A stretch of 53,904 nt of DNA from positions 1 through 53,904 of the forward strand of contig DAOUEW010000130.1 of NCBI GenBank assembly GCA_034430275.1. Reading direction: 5' to 3'. The translations under genes were made by a program, and so were the position numbers. Of this stretch, positions 15,432 to 23,985 are shown piece after piece. How positions within the stretch are numbered: the stretch's first letter is position 1; every line of letters starts with the position of its first letter. Under the pieces are notes generated by a model. It did not search any database. It had not been told where the DNA came from and saw only the letters and a list, made by a program, of their open reading frames with translations. Source of the DNA: JAUVXJ01 sp034430275. Lineage in GTDB: Bacteria > Chloroflexota > Anaerolineae > UBA7937 > B3-Chlor.

Positions 15432-16259
15432 ATGACAACAGCGCAAAGCCAAGAACCTGACGTCGACGTCGAGCTGGTCAAGGAGTGGGTTCGCCCGGCG
15501 GGAGAGATCGCCCTCGGCTACTTCAATCGCGTCGAGGGCACCCTCAAGCAAGACCGGAGCCTGGTCAGCGTCGCCGATCTGGAGATAGAGGATCTCCTCA
15601 CCACACACATCAGGGCAGCGTTTCCAGACCACGGACTGATCGGGGAAGAAGGCACCAATGACATCAGAGGCGAGTATGTCTGGGCCATCGATCCCCTCGA
15701 CGGGACGCGGGCCTTCCTGAGCGGCCTTCCTGTGTGGGGCATCTCGGTCGGCCTGCTCTGGCAGGGCCGACCATGGCTAGGGGTCTTCTACTTGCCGCTG
15801 CTCGACGAATGGTATCACACCACTAGTCCCACCACCGGGGCCTTCTGGAACGACCAGTCCATCTCCTGTCCCCAGATAGATGGCTGGGACGAGAACAGCC
15901 TCCTCTGTATTCCCGGAGACGTGCACCTTCGGTATGTCATAGACTTCCCCGGAACGGTCCGGGCGATGGGGAGCGCGGCAGCCCATCTATGCTACGTTGC
16001 TCGGGGAAACGCGGCCGCTGTGTTCCTCGACCATCCCGCGCTCTGGGACGTGGCAGCAGGTGCGGCCATCCTGAGCGCCGCCGGCGGCGCCCTGCGCTAC
16101 CTGGAAGGCGAGCAGCTACCCTTGGAGCACCTCTTGGATGGGGGTCCGTGGCTGAAGCACCTCTTGGATGGGGGTCCGTGGCTGAAGCCCTTGCTGGGAG
16201 CCCATCCGGCAATGATGGACCAGTTGCGCCCCTACATCCACCCGATCAACACGCCATAG
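15432..16259 (+). CDS. Inositol monophosphatase-family phosphatase with internal 10-aa duplication
   Basis: 275 aa. Metal-site motifs are IGEEGTND (Glu72/Glu73), WAIDPLDGTRAF (Asp87, Asp90) and WDVAAG (Asp206), the full set of the Mg2+-dependent, Li+-sensitive superfamily. Substrate could be inositol phosphate, histidinol phosphate or PAP; the sequence does not decide. Near the C-terminus HLLDGGPWLK is present twice in tandem (residues 233-242 and 243-252), encoded by an exact 30-bp duplication. It is divergent from rsmG with only 101 bp between starts. Confidence 0.9.
   Translation: MTTAQSQEPDVDVELVKEWVRPAGEIALGYFNRVEGTLKQDRSLVSVADLEIEDLLTTHIRAAFPDHGLIGEEGTNDIRGEYVWAIDPLDGTRAFLSGLPVWGISVGLLWQGRPWLGVFYLPLLDEWYHTTSPTTGAFWNDQSISCPQIDGWDENSLLCIPGDVHLRYVIDFPGTVRAMGSAAAHLCYVARGNAAAVFLDHPALWDVAAGAAILSAAGGALRYLEGEQLPLEHLLDGGPWLKHLLDGGPWLKPLLGAHPAMMDQLRPYIHPINTP
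16128..16187 (+). repeat. Perfect 30-bp tandem duplication inside the IMPase gene
   Basis: Copies at 16128-16157 and 16158-16187 are identical base for base and keep the frame. Absence of any silent difference points to a very recent event or an assembly artefact. Confidence 0.9.
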
Positions 16260-16414
16260 CGTGACGTCTCGCCAGCAGGGCACGCGTCCGTGCTGCAGGC
16301 AACCCGCGAACGCGCGGCGATGGAATGATCCCCTGCCAGCCACTAGCGAGACCGACGATTCATCGAAGAACGGCGCTCTTCTTGCCGGTATAGCCTACCC
16401 TGGGGTGGTCCTCG

Positions 16415-16444
16415 TTGCCCTCCCCCCTCCTCCCCAAGTATAAT
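16415..16444 (+). promoter_or_regulatory. Promoter of the HAD-family gene
   Basis: TTGCCC (16415-16420), 18-bp C-rich spacer, TATAAT (16439-16444), 80 bp before the chosen start. Confidence 0.55.
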
Positions 16445-16524
16445 CCCTTGTCGTGCGCGAGATGCAGCCAACGAGAGCACCTGCGTCTCGAGATCGATCC
16501 CGCAGGAACCCGAGGGAGGTATTG

Positions 16525-17214
16525 ATGATCGGCGCTTTTTTCGACGTCGTGGGCACCATATATTCCAGTGCGTTCTGGAGGGACATCAGAGACCATCACC
16601 AGGAGCACAAGCGGAACCGTTTTTGGACCTGGGCGTACCTGATCTGGCACATGGCGGGCTGGCCCCTGAACCTAGCTGGGCTGCTCAGCGACAGACGGTG
16701 GTACGACTCCTGGGCCCAAGACATGGCCTGGCTGTTTCGGGGCTTCACCATCGAAGAGGGCGAGGAGCTGTTCCAGTGGGTGATCGAGCAACGGGTGAAG
16801 CCGAACCTGCGGGCCGACGTTCTGGAGGTCCTCAGAGACCACCAGGCCCAGGGTCACACGGTGGCTCTGGTCTCGGGCAGCCCCCAGCAACTGCTCGAAG
16901 CCGTCGCGTCGAGTCTGGGCATCGAGCACGCCCTGGGCACTGCCCTCGAGGTTAAGGACGGCAGATACACCGGCAGCATGACCGGTCCGCTGAGCATGAA
17001 CGAGGGCAAGGTAGCGGTTGTCGAGGCGTGGGCAAGGCAAAGGAATCTGGACCTCGACTGGAGCAAGAGCTTCGCCTACGGGGATGGCCGTGGAGATATC
17101 TACCTCTTGGAGAGAGTGGGGCACCCCGTGGCGGTGTATCCCGACGAAGTCCTGAAAGCGGTGGCAGAAGAGAGAGGCTGGCAGATCCTGGGTGAGCGAG
17201 AGCCGCGCAAGTAG
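16525..17214 (+). CDS. HAD-superfamily (IB/SerB-like) protein lacking the second motif-I Asp
   Basis: 229 aa from the ATG at 16525 (GGGAGG ribosome site). HAD motifs: motif I FFDVVGTIY with nucleophile Asp7, but Val9 where phosphatases have the general acid Asp (DxDxT); motif II LVSGSP (Ser117); motif III NEGK (Lys162); motif IV YGDGRGD (Asp187, Asp191). The helical cap between motifs I and II (residues 15-95) is subclass IB-like. Relatives hydrolyse phosphomonoesters such as phosphoserine or lysophospholipids. Loss of the acid Asp suggests altered or lost phosphatase activity. It has its own promoter and a strong terminator follows. Confidence 0.85.
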   Translation: MIGAFFDVVGTIYSSAFWRDIRDHHQEHKRNRFWTWAYLIWHMAGWPLNLAGLLSDRRWYDSWAQDMAWLFRGFTIEEGEELFQWVIEQRVKPNLRADVLEVLRDHQAQGHTVALVSGSPQQLLEAVASSLGIEHALGTALEVKDGRYTGSMTGPLSMNEGKVAVVEAWARQRNLDLDWSKSFAYGDGRGDIYLLERVGHPVAVYPDEVLKAVAEERGWQILGEREPRK

Positions 17215-17244
17215 AGCGCAACGACGGCAACGAGAAGTCCACAG

Positions 17245-17285
17245 AGGCCCCAGGTGCGCTTCGCGCCGCCCGGGGCCTTTCTCGT
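17245..17285 (+). terminator. Rho-independent terminator after the HAD gene
   Basis: AGGCCCC (17245-17251) pairs with GGGGCCT (17272-17278), enclosing a further GGTGCG/CGCCGCC stem with a TTCG-type turn, followed by TTTCTCGTTT. It separates the HAD gene from the response-regulator gene. Confidence 0.75.
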
Positions 17286-17331
17286 TTCCACCTCCAGGCC
17301 GCCACCTTGCCAAAGCCCTCCGTTTGAAGCC

Positions 17332-17361
17332 TTGACACGAGGCCCACTCGCAAGATATAAT
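17332..17361 (+). promoter_or_regulatory. Promoter of the REC-3xGAF gene
   Basis: TTGACA (17332-17337), 18-bp spacer, TATAAT (17356-17361): full consensus hexamers. Confidence 0.85.
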
Positions 17362-17452
17362 CCGTCGTGCCAGCATCGGGCTACAGATACCTCATGGACG
17401 GGCGTTGGCTGCTTGGCGCGTCTTCTAGCGGGAGTCATGGGAGGTTGCCTCA

Positions 17453-19705
17453 ATGGAAGCCCAGGAGACAGTCCTGATCATCGAAGACAACGAAGACGTC
17501 GTCGCATTCCTCACCGACAATATTCTCCACCCCAACGGCTATCAGACCCTGGTTTCCTCCGACGGCCAGGATGGTCTCCGGCGAGCGTTGGAAGACGAAC
17601 CCGATCTGATCCTCCTCGACCTGAACCTTCCCCGCATGACGGGCCTGGAGATACTCAAGGTCTTGCACAAGAGGGGCTCCGCCATACCCGTGATCCTCAT
17701 GACCTTCTACGGCTCCGAGGAGATCGCTGTCGAGGCCTTCCGCCTGGGCGTCAAGAACTACATTGTGAAGCCCTTCAAGGCCCACGAGGTGCTAGAAGCC
17801 GTCGAGGGTGCCTTAGGCGAAGGCCGGCTGCGGCGCGAGAAGGACCTGCTCACTGAAGAACTGATGCGCGCCAACAAGCAGTTAGAGCACCGGGTCCGTG
17901 AATTGACCATGCTCTACGACATCACGCAGTCGATGACCAAGCTCATGGACCTGGAGACCCTTCTGTCCCGCCTCGTCGAGGCAGCGGTGTTCTTGAGCAA
18001 CGCGGATGAAGGCATCCTCTTCCTGATGGACGAGGAAACCGGCGAACTCTATCTCAGGGCCGCCAAGGGCGTGGGAGAGAAATACGCACGCGGCCTCAGG
18101 TTGCGAGTCGACGATAGCCTCATCGGTGAGGTCGTCCAAACCGGGGAGCCACTACGCGTCTCCAGTCCAGAGGATCGCCTGGAATTGAAGCTGAAGACGG
18201 GCTACCTGGTCAACTCCCTCGTCTACGTGCCCCTCAAGCTTCGGAACGAGATCAAGGGAGTGCTGGGAGTATCCAACCGCGTCAGCGATAGGGCCTTCAG
18301 CGCCGCCGACCAGCACCGGCTGAACATCCTGGCCGATCACGCCGTCATCGCCTTGGAGAACGCACGACTGTACGAAGGCGAGCAGCGCCGGGCCTTCCAG
18401 TTGGCCATGACCAGTCACCTCAGCCAGAGAATCACCTCCATTCTTGACGTGGACGGCCTGCTGCTCGAGGTGGTCGAGCTCCTGAAAGAGAACCTGGGCT
18501 ACTACTATGCACAGATACTGCTGAGGGATGACCCTGAACACCTACGGGTGCGGGAAGGCAGCGGAGACGCAGGGCACAGCATCAAGGACACCCAGCCGCG
18601 CGTGCCCATCGACGATCAAACCATCGTGGGTTGGGTGGCCAACCATGACCAGCCCTTGTGCGCCAACGACGTGAGACAAGAGCCTCGCTATCGCCCGTAC
18701 GAGCTGCTGCCCGAGACCAGAGCGGAGCTTGCCGTGCCTCTGAGAGCGGCCGGCGAGGTGATCGGCGTGCTGGACATCCACAGCGACCAGAAGGATGCCT
18801 TCGATGATGATGACCAGGCCATGCTCCAGATCCTGGGAGACCAGGTGGCCGTAGCCATCCAGAACGCCATGTCCTATGAAGGTGCACGCACGCAGGGTCA
18901 GGAACTGAGCACCCTCACCCAGATCTGCTCGGGCATCGGCTCAGCCACCAGCACGGACGAGATAGTCGCGAGTTCCATGCAGGCCATCACGGGGCTGCTC
19001 GAGGTCGAAGCAGGTTCACTGCTTCTCGTCGACGAGACTGCGGGAGAATTGGAGTTCAAGATAACCTTGCACGGACGGACAGAGAAACTGAGTCCCTTGC
19101 GTCTCAAGTTGGGTCAGGGCATAGCCGGCTGGGTGGCCGAACGTGGCGAGCCTCTGCTGGTGGACGATGTGCGGGAGGAGCCGCGGCACGACGCCAGGAT
19201 GGCTGAGGCGATCGGCTTCGAGGCCCGATCCATCCTCTGCGTTCCGCTCAAGGCACAGAACAGGACTATTGGGGTCATCGAGGTCATCAATAAGCTAGGC
19301 AGGGGCGGCGACACGCACTTCAGCGAGCGCGACCTACAGGTCCTGACGGCAATCGCCTCCTCCATGGCTGCTGCCCTGGAGAGCGCGAGACTCTTCGAGA
19401 CCGCGCCAGCGATGAGCAGCGCCCCCTTGCGGAAGATCCTCGCTTCCGTGGCTCAAAGCGCCTCCGATCCACTGAAGACCTTTGCCAGGGAAACCTATGC
19501 GCTGAAGGCGGGGACGCGGCGAGGAACTATCTCCTGCTCCGACGATTCTCTGGCTGACATGCTCCACTCCATGGAGCTCAGCATCGAGCGGATGGCCTCG
19601 TTGACGGAGACCCTCAAGAAGCTCTCCTCTGCCGAGAGCACGACCGAGGACTGGGCGACGATAGAACAGAGGCTTGAGGAACTCGACGCCAGGCATACTT
19701 CCTAG
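17453..19705 (+). CDS. Response regulator with three GAF domains and a degenerate histidine-kinase-like tail
   Basis: 750 aa. Receiver domain (residues 5-120) with phospho-acceptor Asp56 (LILLDLNLP), switch Thr84 and Lys106 (IVKPFK). A short coiled coil (about 122-150) leads to three GAF domains (about 155-305, 315-470, 480-640). The last 100 residues (PLKTFARETYALKAG...MLHSMELSIERMASLTETLKKLSS) resemble the HisKA dimerisation hairpin but lack the phospho-acceptor His, and no ATPase domain follows. There is no DNA-binding or cyclase output. It probably acts as a phosphorylation- and ligand-sensing scaffold (inference). A shorter paralogue lies 1.2 kb downstream. Confidence 0.88.
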   Translation: MEAQETVLIIEDNEDVVAFLTDNILHPNGYQTLVSSDGQDGLRRALEDEPDLILLDLNLPRMTGLEILKVLHKRGSAIPVILMTFYGSEEIAVEAFRLGVKNYIVKPFKAHEVLEAVEGALGEGRLRREKDLLTEELMRANKQLEHRVRELTMLYDITQSMTKLMDLETLLSRLVEAAVFLSNADEGILFLMDEETGELYLRAAKGVGEKYARGLRLRVDDSLIGEVVQTGEPLRVSSPEDRLELKLKTGYLVNSLVYVPLKLRNEIKGVLGVSNRVSDRAFSAADQHRLNILADHAVIALENARLYEGEQRRAFQLAMTSHLSQRITSILDVDGLLLEVVELLKENLGYYYAQILLRDDPEHLRVREGSGDAGHSIKDTQPRVPIDDQTIVGWVANHDQPLCANDVRQEPRYRPYELLPETRAELAVPLRAAGEVIGVLDIHSDQKDAFDDDDQAMLQILGDQVAVAIQNAMSYEGARTQGQELSTLTQICSGIGSATSTDEIVASSMQAITGLLEVEAGSLLLVDETAGELEFKITLHGRTEKLSPLRLKLGQGIAGWVAERGEPLLVDDVREEPRHDARMAEAIGFEARSILCVPLKAQNRTIGVIEVINKLGRGGDTHFSERDLQVLTAIASSMAAALESARLFETAPAMSSAPLRKILASVAQSASDPLKTFARETYALKAGTRRGTISCSDDSLADMLHSMELSIERMASLTETLKKLSSAESTTEDWATIEQRLEELDARHTS

Positions 19706-19810
19706 GCCAGGCCCTCCGCCGCTGCCGAGGCGTCGAGCCATGACGGCCGTGAGGCGGGCCAGGATGCGGTTGTAGCGCTCTCCGCCCGGTACCCGTGAGG
19801 CATCGGTGCC

Positions 19811-20782
19811 ATGGACGACGCCATTACCGACGTACCAGGTATCAAGGTAGGCCACTACACTGACCGTGACGCCGCCACGGGCTGTACGGTTGTGCTCTGC
19901 GAGAATGGCGCAACCGGTGGAGTAGAGGTCCGCGGCGCCGCTCCTGGTACCCGAGAGACGGATCTCCTCCGTCCTCTGCACCTGGTAGAAGTAGTCCATG
20001 CCGTGCTCCTAGGTGGAGGGAGCGCTTTTGGGCTCGATGCTGCTACCGGAGTGATGAGGTATCTGGAGGAGAGAGGCTGCGGGTTCGACACAGGCGTGGC
20101 CAAAGTGCCCATCGTCCCAGGCGCCGTTCTCTTCGATCTGACTATCGGCAACGCCAAGGTCAGGCCGGACGCGGAGGCCGGGTACGCCGCCTGTCAGAAC
20201 GCCTCCACCGGCCTGGTGGAACAGGGGAGTGTAGGAGCGGGCACCGGGGCCACTGTGGGCAAACTCTTGGGCCTGGATCACGCCATGAAGGGAGGCCTGG
20301 GCACCGCCAGCCAGCAGATGGGCCGAGGTATTCTCGTTGGAGCCATCGTGGCCGTCAATTGCCTGGGCGACGTAATCGACTGGCGCACAGGCCAGATCCT
20401 CGCCGGGGCCCGCAAGCCGGAGGGCGGCTTCCTCGACTCGAGCGAGGCTGTCAAAGGCGGTCTGGCTGATACACCTCTGGGGTTCACCAATACCACCATC
20501 GGCGTGGTCGCCACCAACGCCCGTCTGACCAAGGAAGAGGTCAACGAGTTCGCGCAACTGGCGGGCAACGGCTACCCTTACGCCATTCGCCCCGCGAGTA
20601 TGCTCGACGGCGATGCTCTGTTCGCCCTGTCCACCGGAGACGCCGGTGGCGATGTCACCGCCCTCGGCGCCTGCGGAGCCCAGGTCGTGGCGGAAGCCAT
20701 AGGGCGGGCGGTCAAGGAAGCTCGATCCCTGTGCGGTGTTGCAGCCTACAGAGACTCGCACCAGGACACTCGGAACTCTTGA
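19811..20782 (+). CDS. P1/S58-family peptidase (DmpA-like, N-terminal nucleophile)
   Basis: 323 aa. It begins DAITDVPGIKVGHYTDRDAATGCTVVL, the family opening, with LGGGSAFGLDAATGVMRYLE as the conserved glycine loop. The autoprocessing site is FTNTTIGVVATNARLTKEE, where cleavage before Thr frees the nucleophile as in NylC/DmpA relatives. RPASMLDGDALFALSTG is the conserved C-terminal motif. The family includes aminopeptidases, D-esterases and nylon oligomer hydrolases, usually cytoplasmic. Substrate cannot be read from sequence. It lies between the two REC-GAF paralogues, and the promoter of the second overlaps its stop codon. Confidence 0.93.
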   Translation: MDDAITDVPGIKVGHYTDRDAATGCTVVLCENGATGGVEVRGAAPGTRETDLLRPLHLVEVVHAVLLGGGSAFGLDAATGVMRYLEERGCGFDTGVAKVPIVPGAVLFDLTIGNAKVRPDAEAGYAACQNASTGLVEQGSVGAGTGATVGKLLGLDHAMKGGLGTASQQMGRGILVGAIVAVNCLGDVIDWRTGQILAGARKPEGGFLDSSEAVKGGLADTPLGFTNTTIGVVATNARLTKEEVNEFAQLAGNGYPYAIRPASMLDGDALFALSTGDAGGDVTALGACGAQVVAEAIGRAVKEARSLCGVAAYRDSHQDTRNS

Positions 20783-20808
20783 CAGTAGAGGGCAAGACAG
20801 ACTATAAT
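20779..20808 (+). promoter_or_regulatory. Promoter of the second REC-GAF gene
   Basis: TTGACA (20779-20784, overlapping the peptidase stop), 18-bp spacer, TATAAT (20803-20808). Same hexamers and spacing as the promoter of the larger paralogue. Confidence 0.85.
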
Positions 20809-20904
20809 CGGCTCCCCCCAACCCTGCGATGCTGTCGCGGATGACGGCATCCGTGAGAATCCACGCCGCATCTGCTCTGAACCAGATCGAAGGAGTTCAC
20901 TGAC

Positions 20905-22143
20905 ATGGAGACGCTAGAAACGAGAGAGAGAATCCTCTTGATAGAGGACAGCCAGGATGTCGTCGACTACCTCAGAGACACCATTCTCAAACCCAGCGGC
21001 TATGAGCCAATCATCGCCAACACGGGCCAGGAAGGTCTGCACCTGGCCGTGGAAGAGCAGCCGGAGCTTATCCTTCTGGACCTGAATCTCTCCCATATGA
21101 CCGGCATGGAGGTCCTCCGCGGTCTGCGCGACACCGTGCCAGCCATACCGGTCACCCTGCTGATCTTCGCGGGCTCCGAGCAGATTGCCGTCGAGGCCCT
21201 GCGACTCGGTGTGAAGAACTATGTGGTCAAGCCACTGAAATCTCAGGAGGTCGTCAAGGCGATAGAGGACGCACTTCGCGAGACGAGGCTGCGGAGAGAG
21301 AAGGAACTGCTGACCGAAGAGTTGATGCGGGCCAACAGACAATTGGAGCGCCGGGTCCGCGAACTGACCATGCTCTACACTATTACTCAGGCTATCACCA
21401 ACTTGGTCGACCTGGAAACACTCCTTTCGAGGGCGGTCGACGCGGCCGTGTTCCTCACCACCGCCGACGAGGGGATGCTGTTCCTGATCGACGAGGAGAC
21501 CGGTGAGCTCTATCTGCGAGTGGCCAAAGGGGTCGGCGACAAGCGGGCCTCGACCGTCCTTCTTCCTGCCCGCGATAGCCTGATCGGACAGGTGATCAAG
21601 ACTGGTGAGCCGCTTCGCATCGCCAGCTCTGACCCCCGCCTGGACCTCACGGTCAAGACTGGATACATGGTCAATTCGCTGCTCTACGTTCCCTTGAAGC
21701 TCAAGGCAGAGCCTAAGGGGGTTCTGGCCGTGTCGAATCGCATCAGCGATAGGGCCTTCACGCGCACCGACCAAAGCCGCCTCGATCTCCTGTCCGATCA
21801 CATTGTGATAGCCCTGGAGTACGTTCGGCTCCAAGAGAGTGCGGAGGGTCGGGTCTCTCACGAAGCTGAAGACACGGTTGGCGAACTGGCGCGATATGCC
21901 TATCAATCGCTGAAGGCCTTCGCTGCGGACACCTACGCCCTCAAAGCTAGCGTGGAGAGGGGTCTGGTCTCCGCCGGCGACGATACCTTGACCCGTCTGC
22001 TGGACTCTATGGAGCGCGGAATCGGGCAGATGGCATCGGTTACGGAGATCCTGAACCGCCTGTCCTCTCCAGGCAGCACCGATGAGGATCGCGAGGAATT
22101 GCAGCAGAGATTCCAGAAGATAAAGGGGAGATACGTCTCCTAG
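20905..22143 (+). CDS. Response regulator with one GAF domain, paralogue of 17453-19705
   Basis: 412 aa. The receiver, coiled coil (LRREKELLTEELMRANRQLERRVRELTMLY) and GAF domain are closely similar to the first part of the 750-aa protein, and the C-terminal HisKA-like tail is shared too, while GAF2 and GAF3 are absent. Asp59 (LILLDLNLS) and Lys109 (VVKPLK) are kept, but the switch Thr is Ile88 (TLLIFAG), which should weaken phosphorylation-dependent signalling. It looks like a duplicate that lost, or never gained, two GAF domains. It is followed after 25 bp by coaX. Confidence 0.87.
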   Translation: METLETRERILLIEDSQDVVDYLRDTILKPSGYEPIIANTGQEGLHLAVEEQPELILLDLNLSHMTGMEVLRGLRDTVPAIPVTLLIFAGSEQIAVEALRLGVKNYVVKPLKSQEVVKAIEDALRETRLRREKELLTEELMRANRQLERRVRELTMLYTITQAITNLVDLETLLSRAVDAAVFLTTADEGMLFLIDEETGELYLRVAKGVGDKRASTVLLPARDSLIGQVIKTGEPLRIASSDPRLDLTVKTGYMVNSLLYVPLKLKAEPKGVLAVSNRISDRAFTRTDQSRLDLLSDHIVIALEYVRLQESAEGRVSHEAEDTVGELARYAYQSLKAFAADTYALKASVERGLVSAGDDTLTRLLDSMERGIGQMASVTEILNRLSSPGSTDEDREELQQRFQKIKGRYVS

Positions 22144-22168
22144 CGACGGTGCAAGAGGTATCTGGAGA

Positions 22169-22957
22169 ATGACTGACCTCAGCGATTCGAGGGTCTTGGG
22201 GATCGACATCGGCAATACGAACATCGTGCTTGGTGTCTATGAGGCCGAGGAGCTAATCGCCTACTGGAGAATGTCCACCTCCCCCCACAGAATGGCCGAT
22301 GAGTTGGCGGTCTTGATCAGCGCCTTCTTCGCCCACGATGGACTCTCCTTCTCCGAAATCGGCGACGGGATCATCTCCTGCGTCGTGCCCCCGCTGCTAC
22401 CAGTGTTCGAAGAGTTCTGCGATCGCTACATGGGTTTCGAGCCGCTGGTGGTGGAGCCGGGCACCAAGACCGGCATGCGTATACTGTACGACAACCCTCA
22501 GGAAGTGGGCGCAGACCGCATCGTGAACGCCGTGGCCGCCAAACGGCTGTATGGCACACCACTGATCGTTATCGACTTCGGGACAGCTACCACCTTCGAT
22601 GTCATCTCCAAGGAAGGCGACTACCTGGGAGGCGCCATCGCACCGGGCGTCACCGTCGCCGCGGAAGCTCTGGTCCAGCGCACGGCCAAGCTGCCCCGTG
22701 TGGAGTTGGTTGTGCCCAACCGCGCCATCGGCACTAACACCATCAGCAGCATGCAGTCGGGCATCATGTACGGCTACGTGGGCTTGGTGGAAGGCATGGT
22801 CGCTCGTCTGAGGGACGAGCTGGGCGGCGAGGCGCGCGTGATCGCCACAGGTGGACTGGCGGAGCACATAGCTTGCCAGACCGCTGTTATCGAGGACGTG
22901 GACCAGAACCTCACGCTGGAGGGACTCAAGCTGCTCTACAAGCTGAACCGCTCGTAG
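22169..22957 (+). CDS. coaX: Type III pantothenate kinase
   Basis: 262 aa, ASKHA-fold kinase that phosphorylates pantothenate, the first step of coenzyme A synthesis. Motifs: LGIDIGNTNIVLGVYE (phosphate 1), GADRIVNAVAA, VIDFGTATTFDVIS (phosphate 2 with the catalytic region) and GGAIAPGVTVAAEAL. The start has GGAGA just upstream. It lies 25 bp after the second REC-GAF gene and may be co-transcribed with it. The length is normal. Confidence 0.95.
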   Translation: MTDLSDSRVLGIDIGNTNIVLGVYEAEELIAYWRMSTSPHRMADELAVLISAFFAHDGLSFSEIGDGIISCVVPPLLPVFEEFCDRYMGFEPLVVEPGTKTGMRILYDNPQEVGADRIVNAVAAKRLYGTPLIVIDFGTATTFDVISKEGDYLGGAIAPGVTVAAEALVQRTAKLPRVELVVPNRAIGTNTISSMQSGIMYGYVGLVEGMVARLRDELGGEARVIATGGLAEHIACQTAVIEDVDQNLTLEGLKLLYKLNRS

Positions 22958-23237
22958 CGCCTGGCCCTCTCTCCCCAGGCCGGGGTGGCCTCCGGGCGGG
23001 ATTTACCCCCGGACGGCTCTAGTCCCCGATCGTAGACGTGCCTCCACTGTCCAGTCAAGAGGACAACCTTGGTTTGCCCCAGCTTCGCATGATCGGACCC
23101 GCTGACTTCTGCCAGAAAGTACCCTTCGTGGCATTGATGACGCCGGCGGACTGAATCGCGAAGGGCGCGAATGCCAGGGCGAAACAAGCGAATGGAGGCC
23201 AACCCGATAGATTCTCCGGGATCACAGAGGGACATTC
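22958..23237. other. Spacer after coaX
   Basis: 280 bp without a supported gene. GCCTGG/CCAGGC (from 22960) and TCCGGG/CCCGGA (from about 22990) are short stems just after coaX without T-runs; they might slow transcription. Confidence 0.3.
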
Positions 23238-23573
23238 TCACGGATCTTGGCGACCTACCATATTGACTAGCCGTCTGAACTCCGCCTTCTTGCTCGCGAA
23301 GTTGACCAACAAACCTATGCGGAAGCCAGAGGCCTTCAAGTAGGCCAGGGTCTGCACGTAGTCCTCGGGATCGAACTCGCTCTTGGCTTTGATCTCCACC
23401 AGACAATCCTCGACCACGAACTCCACGCGCCGAGTGTCGATCTCCCTGTCCTTGTAGTATACCGGGATGTCCTCCTCCCTCACGCGGTCCAGCCCGCTCG
23501 CCTCTAGCTCTAGCGCCAGCGCCCGCTGGTAGGTGATCTCACGGAATCCAGGCCCCAGAGCCCGGTGCACCAT
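23238..23573 (-). pseudogene. GxxExxY-family protein, N-terminus broken
   Basis: 111 codons from the internal ATG at 23573. It contains VHRALGPGFREITYQRALALELE (the GxxExxY motif as GFREITY), IPVYYKD, DCLVEIKAKSEFDPEDYVQTLAYLK and IGLLVNFA, all standard for this PD-(D/E)XK-related small family. Upstream, in the same frame, 19 more codons (ending DATGAIIWACI) still read like the missing first helix, but have no start codon and are closed by a TAG at 23631-23633. Either the gene is decayed or it restarts at the internal ATG. Function of the family is unknown. Confidence 0.7.
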
Positions 23574-23633
23574 GATACAGGCCCAGATGATGGCTCCAGT
23601 AGCGTCGTCGAAGTCGTAGCCCTTGCGGGACTA

Positions 23634-23985
23634 CCCTGCCCTGCCCTTGTCAAACTGCGGGGCGCTTTCAGGGGAGCCGCCCATTCCCTGTAAGTCACTG
23701 TGACCCTTTCGCGTCATTCGCCCACCTCTCCGTGCGCACGGATCTTCTCAGCTCCTTCCATCGCCAACGACTAGCGACCTGCCACTCTGCCCACATTCGC
23801 GCTTTCGCGATTCAGCGCCACGGAGCATGGCCCACCAGTTCGTCGACCTCAAACACTGTATACCGCTGCCGCATGTCAACGTGGGTTGCGAAGCGCTTGG
23901 TGGAGCACGCATCTGGGGCGGCGCGGCGGACGATAAATGGCGTAAGCGGGGCAGTCTGCGTGCAGCCGTGGACGGCTGCACGCGG
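23634..23985. other. Spacer between GxxExxY remnant and methyltransferase gene
   Basis: About 350 bp. On the minus strand around 23826-23930 a frame reads RFATHVDMRQRYTVFEVDELVGHAPWR and then stops; it looks protein-like but is short and I do not recognise it. It could be a gene fragment of the same decayed island. Confidence 0.3.
23959..23982 (-). terminator. Perfect 10-bp stem-loop after the methyltransferase gene
   Basis: CGTGCAGCCG (23959-23968) and CGGCTGCACG (23973-23982), with loop TGGA. It begins 3 bp past the stop of the 24861-23986 gene. There is no T-run, so it may be a factor-dependent terminator or an mRNA 3'-end stabiliser. Confidence 0.45.

Noticed and set aside
20914..22224. 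Minus-strand 436-codon frame opposite the second REC-GAF gene
   Set aside because: Shadow frame over a clear response regulator with its own promoter.
22936..23406. 156-codon minus-strand frame overlapping the GxxExxY gene
   Set aside because: Out of frame with the recognisable GxxExxY reading and without family features.
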